A DNA stretch of 64,000 nt, taken from the NCBI RefSeq assembly GCF_040802235.1, contig NC_133161.1, forward strand, positions 45,683,001-45,747,000. The letters are read 5' to 3'. The position numbers were made by a program, and so were the translations under genes. Source of the DNA: Manis javanica (lineage: Eukaryota; Chordata; Mammalia; Pholidota; Manidae). Under the pieces are notes generated by a model, which worked only from the letters and a program-made list of their open reading frames with translations, was not told the origin of the DNA and did no database searches. The first letter of the stretch is position 1. Every line of letters starts with the position of its first letter. Of this stretch, positions 24,066 to 36,000 are shown in pieces.

Positions 24066-26045
24066 CCTAGACTGGCCTTTCCTTTATCCTTTGGGCTGGG
24101 GCCTACTCAATGCTCTTACCACCTCTATTCAATCTTTCAGAGTCTCCTAGGCTCTTATCTCCTTTACTGACCCCAGCTCACACCACTGCTTTTTTCTGGT
24201 GTGTGATACGACTCTTACCACTTTGGCTGCACTTATCTCTTTAGATGTTGGTCTTATTCAACGAGCCCCTCAAGAGCAGCTGCTAGCACCTGATTTCTCA
24301 CCTCCAGAGCTGTTGGACCACAAGGACAAATATTGGTGCAGCCAGTCCTTCAAAAGAGGACCTTCACTGGCAGCCCATGAAAGGCAGACCTCACCCCAGA
24401 CCTTTCTCAGAGACCATTCGGATTTAGGAAGAAGGGCTAAAGTATCTAGTGATTCTTTAGTGGAGGCGGAGAAAGGGGAGAGAAGCTCAAAATCAGAAAG
24501 GATTGTTGCTATTGTAAGAGGAGGTCACACCCCTTTCATTGTCTGCTGTGTCCTTGTGACCCAGGAAACTCAGGTTACAGAAGTAAAAGCAATGCATATG
24601 CCTGAAGTTCACAAAGAGCATAGAGACCTATAGAAAGTCATTATATTATTACAACAAGGAGAAAGAGCTAAATGTACACTTTTGCAGTTATTAATGTCAC
24701 AGAACGTTTTTGATGATAGTTACTTCATTATTATTTTGTAAATGCTTCAACCTTTAATCTGAGTGTAAGGAACATGTAACAAAACCCTCAGAGGGCATCT
24801 GCAACATTCTGTTTCACCTCCAGAAATCAGGGAAGGAGGAGCTAGTGAGCTGAGAAACAGAATGATTTTTAAATAAGTTATTGGTGTATCAAAGTTACTA
24901 GTTTAAAAGGGATCAGCAAGGGAAACATAATTTAACAGAATATTAGGATAATGCAAGAGTCAGCTATGAATCCTTTCCAGATCTTGATTATCGGGCAAAA
25001 TGAGTGGTGTTCTTCAATCTGAATCCATAGTTGCTGGAACAAAATCAGAAGAGACCTGGGGAAAGACATGTACACATTGTTCATTTCTAAAATCAGAGCA
25101 ACTCATTATGGATGACATTGGAGGTCGTTTGTTATCGATGATGTGGAGACAACAGTGTTAATGGAGACTGCCATGGACATTTCACCTCATAACCCAGGCC
25201 TTCAGCACAGGAGCTACACAATAAGTATTTATTGCCTGACTGACAAAGAATGTACCCCAAGACTAGAGTGAAATTGTAATGGAAGTTGGGTGGGGTGGGA
25301 GAGTGTCTCGAAGCGGCCTTCCAGGTCACATCCTCCTTTTCAGTCTTGCTTTCTCTACCTGATTCTTAGTGTTTCCATTGCCCTGTGGAAAACTGTTTGA
25401 GTCAATAGGTAGGGGGAGTATTTGAAGATATAATGAGATCTTAGAGGGGAAAGGCAACATTCAATACAAAATAAAGAATAGTAAGCAGTAGGGCATCAGG
25501 TATGGGTAGAGTACTGGTAAGGGAGATGTTTCTTGGTGAAGGCTCTTTCTTTTAATCAGCCTGTAATATATATGTCCACCACTGCCATCATCAACTCAGA
25601 GATTAGAGTCACAGAAAATTTAGGATTGGCAGGCATTGATTTATGGAGACATTCATAAGCAGTTCACAGACACATAACATTGTGGGAAATCACGCTTGAA
25701 TTGTTGATAGAAATGTCCCACTGGAAATGTTTTATATTTCTCCAGAATTTATATTTGTAATTAAATCCTTGTGGTTATAAGCCTCTCTCTGGATATATAG
25801 GCAGGATGATTGATATTTGAAAGAACAGCATTAAAAAAGCAGACAAAGGAAAAGCAAGTGCCTTTTCAAGAATTCTCTATTTTGTGCACTTTTAATAGGT
25901 ATTCTTTCAAGGAAATTCAGCAGCATGCTAAGATTAGGGGCTGCTAACCTTATCTGGGATTTATCTCAGATTTCCCCATCTACCACATAGTTCTTTGTAC
26001 AGAACAAATTGTTGTTGAGTGAATTTTTAAAATTTAAGACTCTAG
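24066..26045. other. Unique intergenic sequence
   Basis: No gene or confident repeat was recognised. A 144-codon open frame at 24199-24633 starts with GTG and has no ATG until near its end, so it is not taken as a gene. Confidence 0.45.
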
Positions 26046-26049
26046 GAGT

Positions 26050-26190
26050 AGGTTTTAAGTGCATGCTGAATTTATTATTCCTTTTTCACACTTTGGGGAA
26101 CTGAGACCCTGAGAGGTTAACGAGTTTGTTTGAAACTATTGGAAAATCAATGACAGCACTAGGAACTGAATGCATAATTTCTACTCCTGG
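26050..26190 (-). repeat. MIR SINE, antisense
   Basis: 'ttattattcctttttcacac', 'gggaactgagaccctgagag' and 'gttaacgagtttgtttgaaa' follow the antisense MIR order. Confidence 0.7.
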
Positions 26191-26320
26191 TCGTTCACTT
26201 GTAGGAAATGATTAGCCTGATTCTCCTTTCTGGTAGGCTTGAGTCACACTCATGGTCGACTTTTTCACTGGGCACAATTAAAAAGTTTCCTATTCTAATT
26301 ATTTTAATTTCTCAATTAGG

Positions 26321-26400
26321 CACAAGTTCTAATTTATTTAGAATCTGAAGGAAAAAGTTGCACGAGTTTTAACCTCTTTAGAATCTGAAGGAAAAAGTTG
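26321..26400. repeat. Tandem duplication of a 40-bp unit
   Basis: Units 26321-26360 and 26361-26400 share their last 24 bases exactly (TTTAGAATCTGAAGG onward). The first 16 bases differ at a few positions. There are two copies, directly adjacent. Confidence 0.85.
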
Positions 26401-26779
26401 TATCAACACAGTCATAAAATATCATGCTTAACATATTTTAGTGGATGAAAGGGCTCACTAGTCTTAATGCAGCCCTGATCACAGCTCCCTCCTACCACAT
26501 CAGTGAGGAAACAGACGGTATGCCCTTCTGTAGGACAACAGATACCATCGGTGTAAGACAGGAGTAAATTTTTCAAAATAACACATTTCAACCATAGCTT
26601 GTCCCCCTTCTGCAACTGCCCTGTAAAGTCGAGCTTATGGAGGTCTAATTTACATACTGTAAAATCCACACTTTTTGCTATACAGCTCTACAAAACATAA
26701 ATCCATACCACTAACAAGATAAAAATACTTCCATTACCCTCAAATATTTGCCTGAAATACCAAAAGAATGGATTTGTCC

Positions 26780-27080
26780 TTTTCAGAGAGGCAGAAGATT
26801 TCATGGTGGGGATGTGCAATTCAAGCATTGGAATTCAGACACGTTAAATTTGAGATACTTATAAGACATCCAAAGAGAAATAACAAGTAGGCAGTTGCAT
26901 AAACAAGCCTTCGGAGGGAGCTATATATTTAGTAACAGTCAAGGTATAGAAGATATTTGAGGTTACAAGACTGAATGAGATCCCGTAGGAAGAGAGTATG
27001 GCTACAGAAGATAGGAGGCTCAAACTAATGTAGGGCCTGCCAGTGTTTAGAAGGACTAGCCAGGAGAGGGAAATAATAGA
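26780..27080 (-). repeat. L2 LINE fragment, antisense
   Basis: 'ttaaatttgagatacttata', 'agacatccaaagagaaataa', 'caagtaggcagttgcataaa' and 'gaatgagatcccgtaggaag' are reversed L2 ORF2 words. Confidence 0.65.
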
Positions 27081-27109
27081 CCTTAATTCATACTGCTCTT
27101 AATTCATAG

Positions 27110-27205
27110 GTCTTAAGGGGTTAATGAACACATACATGTAAGGTAGTTAGAACTAGCACCTAGGAAGTGCTTAATACATGTGAGCCTCTATTAACTATTT
27201 ATTTT
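27110..27205 (+). repeat. MIR/L2 3' end fragment
   Basis: 'ctagcacctaggaagtgctt' and 'aatacatgtgagcctctatt' resemble the sense MIR/L2 tail. Confidence 0.45.
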
Positions 27206-27259
27206 TTTAACAACCCAAGTCCCCGAGGATTTGAGTAAGACAAAGAGTTGTATGTAATT

Positions 27260-27790
27260 ATGCGATTTATTAATTACACAACTATATATTGAGTGCCTAC
27301 TGTCTGCTAAACACTGATCTGAGTGTTGGGGAAATGACAGTGACAAATGGACAAAACCATGTCCTCTAATGAGGTGAGGGTGGGAGGGACAACTGGCCAA
27401 ATAAGTAACTGAAAAAACAGTGTATGCAGTAGAGATGAGACTTGCAGCAGAAGATAAAGTGCGGGGAGCAGGGATAAGATGAAACCATTTTGAATCTGAT
27501 GTTTATGGGAAACATTATGGAGATAGTGACATTTGAAGGAGAAGGAGAAGAGTACACAGGGGAACAGAATTCCTGGCAGAGGGAACAGCAGGTACAAAGG
27601 CCCTGAGGTGGAAGCCTGCTTGATGTGCCCAGGGAGCCAGAGAGACTTGAACAGTTGTAATTGAAGGGCAAGAGAAGCAGCTGATGAGGTCAGGGTGGGG
27701 GCACACAGATCCTGTGGGGTCTTGTAAGTCGTTGCCATGACTTTCTTCAGTTTTTATTCTCAGTGAGAAGCCTGTGGAGGTTGAATAAAT
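27260..27790 (-). repeat. L2 LINE fragment, antisense
   Basis: A clear order is seen: 'atattgagtgcctactgtct', 'gtgttggggaaatgacagtg', 'gacatttgaaggagaaggag', 'cctggcagagggaacagcag' and 'gtacaaaggccctgaggtgg', then 'ggtcttgtaagtcgttgcca'. Antisense open frames here are L2 debris, not genes. Confidence 0.85.
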
Positions 27791-28039
27791 CTCTATCCCC
27801 TTCCCATTTTATAAGAATTTTTGTCATATGCTAAATTTTCCTATGAGAAGACACTAAAAGAAAAATACAAATTATATTCAAGGTCACTAAAAGCAAACAA
27901 TAGGTTGCAATTGGGAACAATTTGGCCTTAGGAATTTTCAAATTCATTCATCCTTCATTCAGCAAACATTTGTTGACCAGAGGAAATTGAAACAGGCCTA
28001 GGATCACTCATAAATGTGATGGCACCAAGAATCAATGTT

Positions 28040-28195
28040 TAGTATTTATGCAGCAAGTATAATGCCAGGACCTGGATTAATATCAGTTTAAAGAAGTGTA
28101 TTGCCCAAGTAGGACTCCAACAGCTGCATGTTACAGAGGAGGAAGCAGGCCAGGAATGTTAGACAGCTTCCCAATGTCAGATGGTGGGGAAAGCG
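28040..28195 (-). repeat. MIR-like fragment, antisense
   Basis: 'gcaagtataatgccaggacc', 'gttacagaggaggaagcagg' and 'agacagcttcccaatgtcag' follow antisense MIR order loosely. Confidence 0.4.
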
Positions 28196-28199
28196 GTGC

Positions 28200-28860
28200 T
28201 AGTATTCTTTGCCACGGAGAGATCTCCAGCATGCCTCCTCTCTCCTTTTTGTACCTCCATTAGCAATCGATATGGTGTTGGATAAAATAATACGATTTAT
28301 CTAAAAAAATGTGGGCAGATTCCCATGATGTTCTGTTATTCAATAGAAAAGCCTGTGGTGAATAAGCCATTCCCTCCCTTCTTCCTTTTGCCTGTAGAAA
28401 TGCTGAAAGTGGTTTCTGTAGGAATTCCACCCCACTGTCACTGCCACACTGACCCATTCAGCTCTGTGGGTCGGTGCAACTCTAGGAGTGTCCTACTGAA
28501 CTGTCAGCGTCGGGGAGAAGCTGATCAGCCTGGGACAAGTGCTTTAATTTACTGGCCTCATTTTTAGATCCTGAAAATGAGAAGATTTGAATAAATGATC
28601 TGTGAGATGTTTTCCAGTTTGGGAATTTTAGGATTCTGATGCAATAGTTGCTTGAGATTTAGTGTGTACAGGAGACCTAGGGGGAGAAAATTTGCCTCTT
28701 CTATTCCTGCTTTATTGTCTGTGGCTAAAACACCTGAAATGTAAATTAACTTGTGTCTTCTAACCATTAAAAAAATCTCTCTCCTTCTAATTATCCTCTC
28801 TCCTTTTACACATCTTCTGTTTAGTCTCTGATTCACAAGTTTCTATAAACTTTGAAAAGA
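28200..28860. other. Unique intergenic sequence
   Basis: No gene or confident repeat was recognised. Confidence 0.45.
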
Positions 28861-29440
28861 CTTGAGTCAACCTTTCTTGTAAATTGTTGGCAGGAGGGCA
28901 TGGGAAAAAAAGAAAAATGAAATGCTCTTGTTTCCATGTACACCACCACGGAGCAGCATCTGTCCTCGACACGGACAAAGCAAATGAAAGGGGCAAAGGA
29001 ATTCTCATTGAGTGGAAGAAAACAGAGACTTCAAAGCACAGACACTTCTCTTCAGCCAGCCTCTCATTGCGTTCCCCCTCTTCGCTGTCCTCCCAAGGGA
29101 TATACCTGACCTTCCCACCAAGGTTCTCACAACCTTGACAGTTTAGCTGGAAACCTAAGTCCCACTCCTGGGGGGTTTTCTCACTGCCTTCCCACAGACT
29201 GTCCACCCTGCAGCCTAGGAGGGTGTGTCAGCACAGGAGTGAATAAGGGAAGGCCATGGCAGCAGGTGCTAGGTGATATGCGTGCTCCCAGAGGCCCCCA
29301 GCGGCTTGGCCGGCCTGGCTGTGAAACCAGAGACCAGCCCAGCAGTCGGTCTACGCAGAGACTCTTGGCCCCCCTGACTTCATTACTATGCAACTAGGGC
29401 ACAGGGGCCCTGCCGGGGCTGCTGCAAACACATTTGCTCA
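28861..29440. other. GC-richer unique block
   Basis: This is repeat-free sequence with scattered CpGs (for example GGCTTGGCCGGCCTGG at about 29302). No gene was recognised; a regulatory element or non-coding exon is possible. Confidence 0.35.
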
Positions 29441-29489
29441 GGGAGATCACCTCTCTTCAAGGGGTCTGGAAAGATGGATGCTGTGGATT

Positions 29490-29715
29490 TTTAGCTCTCT
29501 CCTTGTTTCTCCTTTTCCTTTGTCTTCTTTCTCAACAATCTCTCTCTCCCTCCTCTTTCCCTGCCTCTTTTCTGTTTTATGTTTTTGCCTTTCTTTTTCT
29601 CTGCTCTTTCCCTGCAGTTCTTCCTTGTCCCTGACCACTCGCTCACCTGTTCTCCTCTGCTCCCACCCCTCCTGCCTCTGTCTAACCTGCTCTTCTCTCT
29701 TTCTCTCTGACACTT
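29490..29715. repeat. Pyrimidine-rich (CT) low-complexity tract
   Basis: CTCT/TTCC-rich plus strand. Its complement produces a long charged open frame (29447-30061) typical of purine tracts. Confidence 0.7.
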
Positions 29716-30179
29716 CGGGATGTAGAGGGTTTACCCAGGAGTTGCTCAAGGGCTTCCCAGCCAGCTGCTGCTGCACCAGGTGTCCAGGTAGACATGCTTG
29801 CTCATCTCGGTGAACCCTCAGCAGAAACACTTGGTGGCTGTTGCCTGGAGGATTGGAGGAGGTGTGAGACATTTTATTTACGCTCATTCCTGCAGACTTT
29901 TTTTCTGGACTTGACGAGTCACTTGGATCATTGTCTTTGGATTCCTTCTCCCTCTCTGTCTGATTCCCTAGTGAGGAATTGGAGAACTTCATTACAAATA
30001 CTGCAGCTAATCTGAAGTGAGGCATTGCAGATCTTACTAAATCAGGGCTGCTGACTTTCACAGGGATTTGGAAAAAGAAAGTTACCTGGTAAGCTTCATT
30101 TCATTACATACCAAAGTTCTCTCTCAGGCCCTTTTCATTACTCAGGCAGGGAGTCCTAGAGAATTTAGGGCCTCAAAAA

Positions 30180-30700
30180 AGCTTACCTACAAGGACTTTT
30201 CCACACGCCAACAATGAACTCTTTTCCATGTAAAGCCACCAGTGCTCTGCTTCTTTGACACGAGCACAACGATGAAGACTTCTCTCCCACCCACGGTGGG
30301 ATGGGGACAGTCATAAGTAAATAAGTCCCGGCGGCCCAGCTGGGCTGGCCGTGATGCTGGGCCAGCAGGCACCACCTTGCTCTGGCAGCCACACAGAATG
30401 CTGCCTCTCCGCAGTTAGAGAGAGAGAGGGCCTCCAGGAAAAGGCCCTCAGGAGACCCTGACGATAGTCAGAAAGATGAGTGTCCATTCTCAACACTTCT
30501 CTGATGCTCAAGCCAGTCCTCCCGACCAGTGAACCTCAGGTTTAGTTCAGTGACCCATGTGCCCTTGGGCTCCACCAGCATAGCTGGGTGAGGGCCGTCT
30601 GAGAGGGTCTCTAGTTTTGTTTGTGTAGATTTACACAAGAGGCGTCTGCTGTTTAAATGTAATAAACTTGAGTGAGATTTCATCACAACAGCCAGTCTTT
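30180..30700. other. GC-richer unique block ending in AATAAA
   Basis: Repeat-free moderately GC-rich sequence runs up to AAATGTAATAAACTTGAG near 30656, a possible poly(A) signal on the plus strand. No reading frame is convincing. Confidence 0.3.
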
Positions 30701-31440
30701 CTTAGTTTTTCAGTTGGTTATCTTGTGGTTTGTGTCAATATTTAATTGAGTATAATAATCTCAAAACACATGATGGTGGAGATAGTGAATTTTTTTCAGT
30801 ATTGATGAAAAATAAGCTTAATATAATTATGGGAAATGTAAACACTCTTCCCACTTGAAAACTGAATCGTTAGAGTAGGTACAGTCTTTATTAGAAGCAG
30901 AACGGGATCCTTTAAGTTCTGCCGGCTTCAACTATGGAAATAGGAAGTCATGTAGGTAGGACATGTATTATTGTTCAACTTTTAATTTATGAAGTCTTCC
31001 TCTTCTAAACTAAAAATGTACTAAATCTAAAAATCTAAAGTTTAAATTAAAAAAAAACTAAAAATCCTTAACTAAAACATCTACTCAAAATCGTGAAAAA
31101 ACCACGATCACTACTCCTAAATTCTGATGCCCAAATCCCGTGAAGCACATCCTTGAAGCTTTCTGGTTTCCTTGGCCTGTGTTAGGGGAAGGGTTTTGGT
31201 CTGGGTGTCAGGTGAGGGTTGGGATCCCAGCCCCGCGCGGTGCATAGTATATCCCTTGGGGCCTCGCTCAGAGAGATTATAGCACCTACAAACACACGGC
31301 TGTTGGATTACACAGGACAATGGCAAGTAGCATCTTGCTCAGCACAGTGCCTGCCCCACAGTGAGTGAGCCATACCTTTCCCTTCCCTTCGCCCTTCAGC
31401 CTTGCGCTATGGGAAGAAACCTGGGCTGCAGGTCTGACTC
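30701..31440. other. Unique intergenic sequence
   Basis: The left half is AT-rich and a GC-richer patch lies at 31120-31420. No gene was recognised. Confidence 0.45.
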
Positions 31441-31446
31441 AGCAAA

Positions 31447-31462
31447 CCACTAGATGGCGCTC
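31447..31462 (+). promoter_or_regulatory. Strong CTCF-type motif
   Basis: CCACTAGATGGCGCTC matches every position of the CTCF core CCASYAGRKGGCRSYV and lies in unique sequence. Occupancy is not known. Confidence 0.55.
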
Positions 31463-31679
31463 ATTTGGGGACTCCGTGCACCATCTAAAAGCGTGCTGGA
31501 ATTTGCCACCATCCCATCTCCTCAGTGTTTACCTAATTGTTGGCGATCCAGTCTGTGGATTCTGCTCCTCCTGGCTTAAGCCTAGTCATTGAGGGATGAA
31601 TTATTTGGGCTGACATTACTCTATTAGCAAGGCATACATTTCACCTGGACCTGCAGGCTAAGTAGTATGGAATCTAGTC

Positions 31680-31815
31680 CTTGGAAACAGAGGGGCAGAA
31701 AGAAGAGGAAAGAGACAGAAGGAGGGTGAAAGAGAAGCCAGAAGAAGGTCAGTGCGGAGAGCGTTTTGGGTGGATGATAGAATAGGGGGCCTGGGAGAAG
31801 GAAAGGGCAGGTGAG
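31680..31815. repeat. Purine-rich (GA) tract
   Basis: AGAAGAGGAAAGAGAC-type words dominate. Confidence 0.55.
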
Positions 31816-32855
31816 TTAATATTTGACTAAAAAGGGGAGGGTTTTATTTTTGTTTCACACGCTATGACAACAAAAGAGACTGCTCCTTCCCTTTGTATGC
31901 CAGAAGCTTTGAGGGCTGTGGCCATGGAGCAGGCCAGTGTGCCTAACTGCCAGCCTGTGGATGCCAGAGATACACAAAACCTGGGCAGAGACTGTCCCCA
32001 CACCCAGTCACCTTTTGCCTGTCAAAGATGGCATCTCCTCCCTGAGCTGCAGCCATAGAATAATTGAGGGCATAGCTCATGGTTGCTGAGAGGCTTGGGA
32101 GAAGGGAAGGTGCCCATCGTCGCTGTTTCACTCTGATAATTCTGAGGGAGAAGCTCTTCATGGGAGGGCTTTTTAGGCTCAAGGTTACATCTTCAAGACT
32201 AAGAGGTGCCTGTCCCTGGACAGAGGTGGGCTGAAGTTAAAGGACTACCTGTTAGGATGCTGTGGGTGGGGTGGGGTCCTGCACTGACAGGAGGGTCTCC
32301 TAGGTGACCCTTAGAGTCCTTTCTGATGCTGCTTTGTTTCTCAACAACATAAAAAACAGGACTAGCTGTGACAGGCGGCCTTCCTTGACTTCCTTACCCT
32401 CTCAGCACATCCTTCTGTCTGAGTCACGGCTGAAGGTGGGTGTGGGGAAAGAGGCAGCAGCCAGTGAAAGCAAGATATGCACATGCCTGCATCTAACACC
32501 AATATTCTACAGATTTCCCCTCCTTTGTGCTGACCATGGAGAGGGGGGGAGGGGTTGGGCACTTTGGTTGACAGAGAGGGAAAGGAGCCAACCTGTGAAC
32601 TCGCCACTCAGAGAATGTGAGGCCGTTAAAACCATCTAACTAAATATTTTCAGCTGACTCAGTCAAAGAGCAAGAAGCACGATATTGTCCCGAGATTGGA
32701 GGAAACAGGCCTCACTGTGCAAGTGCGTGAATAATATAAGTGCTTCTTGCCTTCACTGTGATCCTCATCTTTATATGGATGTTACTATTTTTTGCATGTT
32801 GCAAAATCCTGCGTAGTTGTCTATAAAGTGTTTTCTAGAAGCATTTCACAAAGGA
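31816..32855. other. Unique intergenic sequence
   Basis: No gene or confident repeat was recognised. A G-rich run lies at 32543-32560. Confidence 0.45.
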
Positions 32856-32857
32856 GC

Positions 32858-33055
32858 TTGAAGGCAAACAGCCTGGGTTTGAATCTTGGCCCAGTGGCCT
32901 TGGGTAACTGACTTAATCTCTCCAAACCTAAGTTCCTTCATCTGTTAGGTGGAGTCAAGTTATTTTTATGTCTCATAGGGCACCTGTAAGAAGTAGATGA
33001 GATAATATGAAAGACTTACCCAGTGACAGACACAGACTTGTTAGCATTACAATTT
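32858..33055 (+). repeat. MIR SINE
   Basis: 'cagcctgggtttgaatcttg', 'ggccttgggtaactgactta' and 'atctctccaaacctaagttc' are sense MIR words in order. Confidence 0.8.
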
Positions 33056-34250
33056 AATGTCGAAAAACTTCAGCATTTCTGCAATATTTCAAATATTTCA
33101 AAAGAAGCTATAATGAATATACCGGGCCATGAACATATGAATTAATTTGCATGCTTTCTTGCAGAGGTCAGTTTACTATCAATTTTCAAGGGCAATTTGC
33201 AAAGTAGAGATAAGAAATTGTATAGTGTGATAAAAATAGCTCAAGAACTCCAAAAGTGCTGAGTTAGTTGGAAGCTAAAGCACAGAAAGAGAAGAAAGAA
33301 TATCTCATGGTAAGAGTAAACAGCAAAGCGAAGGCATACGATATTTGGTTTACAACTATCCACATGGCAAGGAAGCATGTTCCACATAAAAATGTACGTC
33401 CGGTAGGCACTCAGATACCACAATGTCTGCATCATTCACAACAGATCATAGAAAACCTACTCAGGTTACCAGTCTAATACTTCATTGAAAAAAAAATGCA
33501 CCAATTTTAAGTCCATTTTTGCACTAGTTCCCATAATAAAATATAATCTTATTTTAGTAGATTTTGAAAAACACTGTGAGTTGACTTGGAAGCTGAGTTC
33601 ACATTTTTCATCTTCTGGTCCAGCTGAACTTGTTAGAAAATACTGGTGGCCAACCTCCAAGTGGTTATCTGTCATTCAAATTTATTAATAAAGATATTCC
33701 TTATGCTGCCTAGACAAGCAGGACCCGTTTTGTTTTAAGTGTACAGAAATCCTTTCACTGTCGAAATGTTTCATGTGTGTGTGGTTTTGGCTTTCGAGCA
33801 ACTCTACTTCATTTTACAGAGGCATTTCTTCCACCACTTTGGCCTGTGTGCTTGAAAGGGATGGCAAAGGTAGAAAACATGAAACTGGGCGAAGCCAATC
33901 ACAAGTGTCATTCTTCTGGCCTGTAAGGAATAACTCAGAGATGGCCAGATCACCTGTTCATAGCATGGAGACAGAATAACTTTCCTCGGATTCTGGGGAA
34001 GACTTCCACTGTCTTTTGCTGGACTGGGTGTTCAGAGATTAGTCCCTGCCTGGCATTATGTATCCCCCTCCTGAGCCTTAGAAAGGAGCCACTCTATGGA
34101 AGCTGAGCCAAGACGCGAAGAAAGACTGATTCCTGGTGACATCATCAGAGCACTCTCTTTCTCTAGACTTTTCATTTAGGTTAGATAATAACTAACCTAA
34201 TTCACGTGTTAATCCAGTTTGACTTGGAGTTTTTATCACTAGCCACCAAG
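33056..34250. other. Unique intergenic sequence
   Basis: No gene was recognised. Open frames are short. Confidence 0.45.
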
Positions 34251-34254
34251 AAAC

Positions 34255-34345
34255 CAATGCTTACCACACAGGGCTGTTGTGCAGATTGATGACACCCTCT
34301 ATGGGGAAGCCCTTGGCACAGTGCCTGGCACAGGGCATGTGCTCA
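34255..34345 (+). repeat. MIR SINE, 3' half
   Basis: 'cacacagggctgttgtgcag' and 'cttggcacagtgcctggcac' match the sense MIR 3' half. Confidence 0.65.
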
Positions 34346-35335
34346 GTGGGTCTCATTCTTCACCAGCAGCAGCAGCTCCAGGAGTCACTAACACGGTACA
34401 CTAGCATGCTCAATGGAGGGTCTGAGGGTTTGCGGAGGGCAGAGAAAAATGGAGAAGAGGGAGAGAAAGGAATGGGAATTTCAGGTGTTGGGAGTACAAC
34501 ACATACTTGGGGACACAGCCAATAGAATGAGAACTCATGGAGAGGAAAATGGCAGATCAGCAGCCAGGCTGAGGCTTGTCTTGGGTGCTGGCTAAAGGAT
34601 GACTGCAGGTATTAGGTGCTGACTAAAGAGTTTGGCCTTTGCCCTGTAAGATGTAGGGAGATATTGACCACCTGGCTTGACCAGGCAAATCGGCATTAAT
34701 CTGACAAATCCCTATCTGCAGGCTATGCTGTGGTCAGGGCAGCCATTTCTGAGGCTATTGCAGTGGTACAGACCAGAGACAGCCAGGCCTCCCCTAGAGC
34801 AGGGCCAAGGGGTGGGGGGAGGGCAGCAAAGTGTGCAAGGGCAATATGCACTTGCCCTCAGCACTGTGCACTTAGATCTCATGTTCCTGACCTCTTCCTT
34901 GCAGAGGATGAAATACCAGCCTTAGCACCAGAGGCCTGCTAGCTTTTGTCCCTGAGCAAGAAGAACGGAGATTCCATGGCATTTGCTTTGTTTGGTTTAC
35001 TCGGTGATTATCAGTTTTCTGTTTCTGTTCCTTCACCACACCCTCTGACTCACCCTGTGTGCTTTAGGTCCACTGTGTTCCTTTACAGGAACTTCTTTTT
35101 CTTCTACACATATCTTGTTTTAAATAGTGCATTCAGTTTATATTGCTGTACATTTACTTTTTGTAAGATCGGCAAGTAGTTCTGGTAGAATCTTGCTAAC
35201 TAAAGCAAACAGGAATTAAGCAAATAGCAAATTAACAACTAATTTGACATGCAGATTTTATGAAAATGTCAAAGGTAGAATAAAGCAATAGGTCGTTTTC
35301 CATCACTGCTAACATGATATGGTAGGATAAACTGG
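34346..35335. other. Unique intergenic sequence
   Basis: No gene was recognised. A G-rich run lies at 34797-34819. Confidence 0.45.
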
Positions 35336-35339
35336 GGTG

Positions 35340-35525
35340 AGAATTTAGAAACCCTGATGAGAGTACAGCAGGGCCTGGATTCTAGTCTCAGCTCTTTCAC
35401 TAACAACTTTGCAGCCTTGGACATGCTCCTTAATATTTCTGGCCCTGGATTTTCTCATCCACAAAATGAAATGGCTCTATTTGAGGCGCTCTATATTTGC
35501 TCCCAGCTCTATAATTCTGTCTGTC
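35340..35525 (+). repeat. MIR SINE
   Basis: 'ggcctggattctagtctcag', 'gcagccttggacatgctcct' and 'tttctcatccacaaaatgaa' are sense MIR words. Confidence 0.8.
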
Positions 35526-35784
35526 TTGAGAGCTGACAGCTGGGTGCAATTCTCTAATGGAATAAGGACTTTGCCCTGTGAATAACAGCAGGTACAGTAC
35601 TTATTCCAACCCATTGTTGCCTAGTTAGTTCTGTTGGTTCATTGCAAAGTAGTCTGAAGAGGGAGAACTTAAGAAGCACTATAATGTACATTTACTGGAC
35701 CAAAAGATAAAATGGTGCCCCCATTAGAGACTTTTTTTCCAGTAGTGTGAGTATAGTTTAAGGAGCCTAGTTTGCACACCAGCT

Positions 35785-36000
35785 GTTATGGTTAGAACAG
35801 CTCAAATTCCCACTCTGCTCCTTATAGGCTGGGTGACTTTGGAAAGATACCGAACTTATATTGAGTCTTTTGTTCCTTTATTTGTGACTGGCGGTAATAA
35901 CACAAATCTGATGGATTTATTTTGAGGATTAAGTGATATATTATACATAATGACCTTAACACATACCTGGTACTTCACAAGGGCTCAGTAAATGGCATCT
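35785..36000 (+). repeat. MIR SINE
   Basis: 'gctgggtgactttggaaaga', 'ttttgaggattaagtgatat' and 'acctggtacttcacaagggc' are sense MIR words in order. Confidence 0.75.

Noticed and set aside
24199..24633. 144-codon plus-strand open frame
   Set aside because: It begins with GTG, has no ATG until its last few residues, resembles no family and lies in ordinary unique DNA.
27307..27738. 143-codon minus-strand frame rich in Leu/Ser/Pro
   Set aside because: It lies within an antisense L2 fragment; the residues are L2 debris.
29447..30061. Minus-strand open frame of 204 codons, the longest in the window
   Set aside because: It starts at GTG. Most of it is the complement of a CT-rich tract, giving K/E/R-rich low-complexity residues, as expected from composition.
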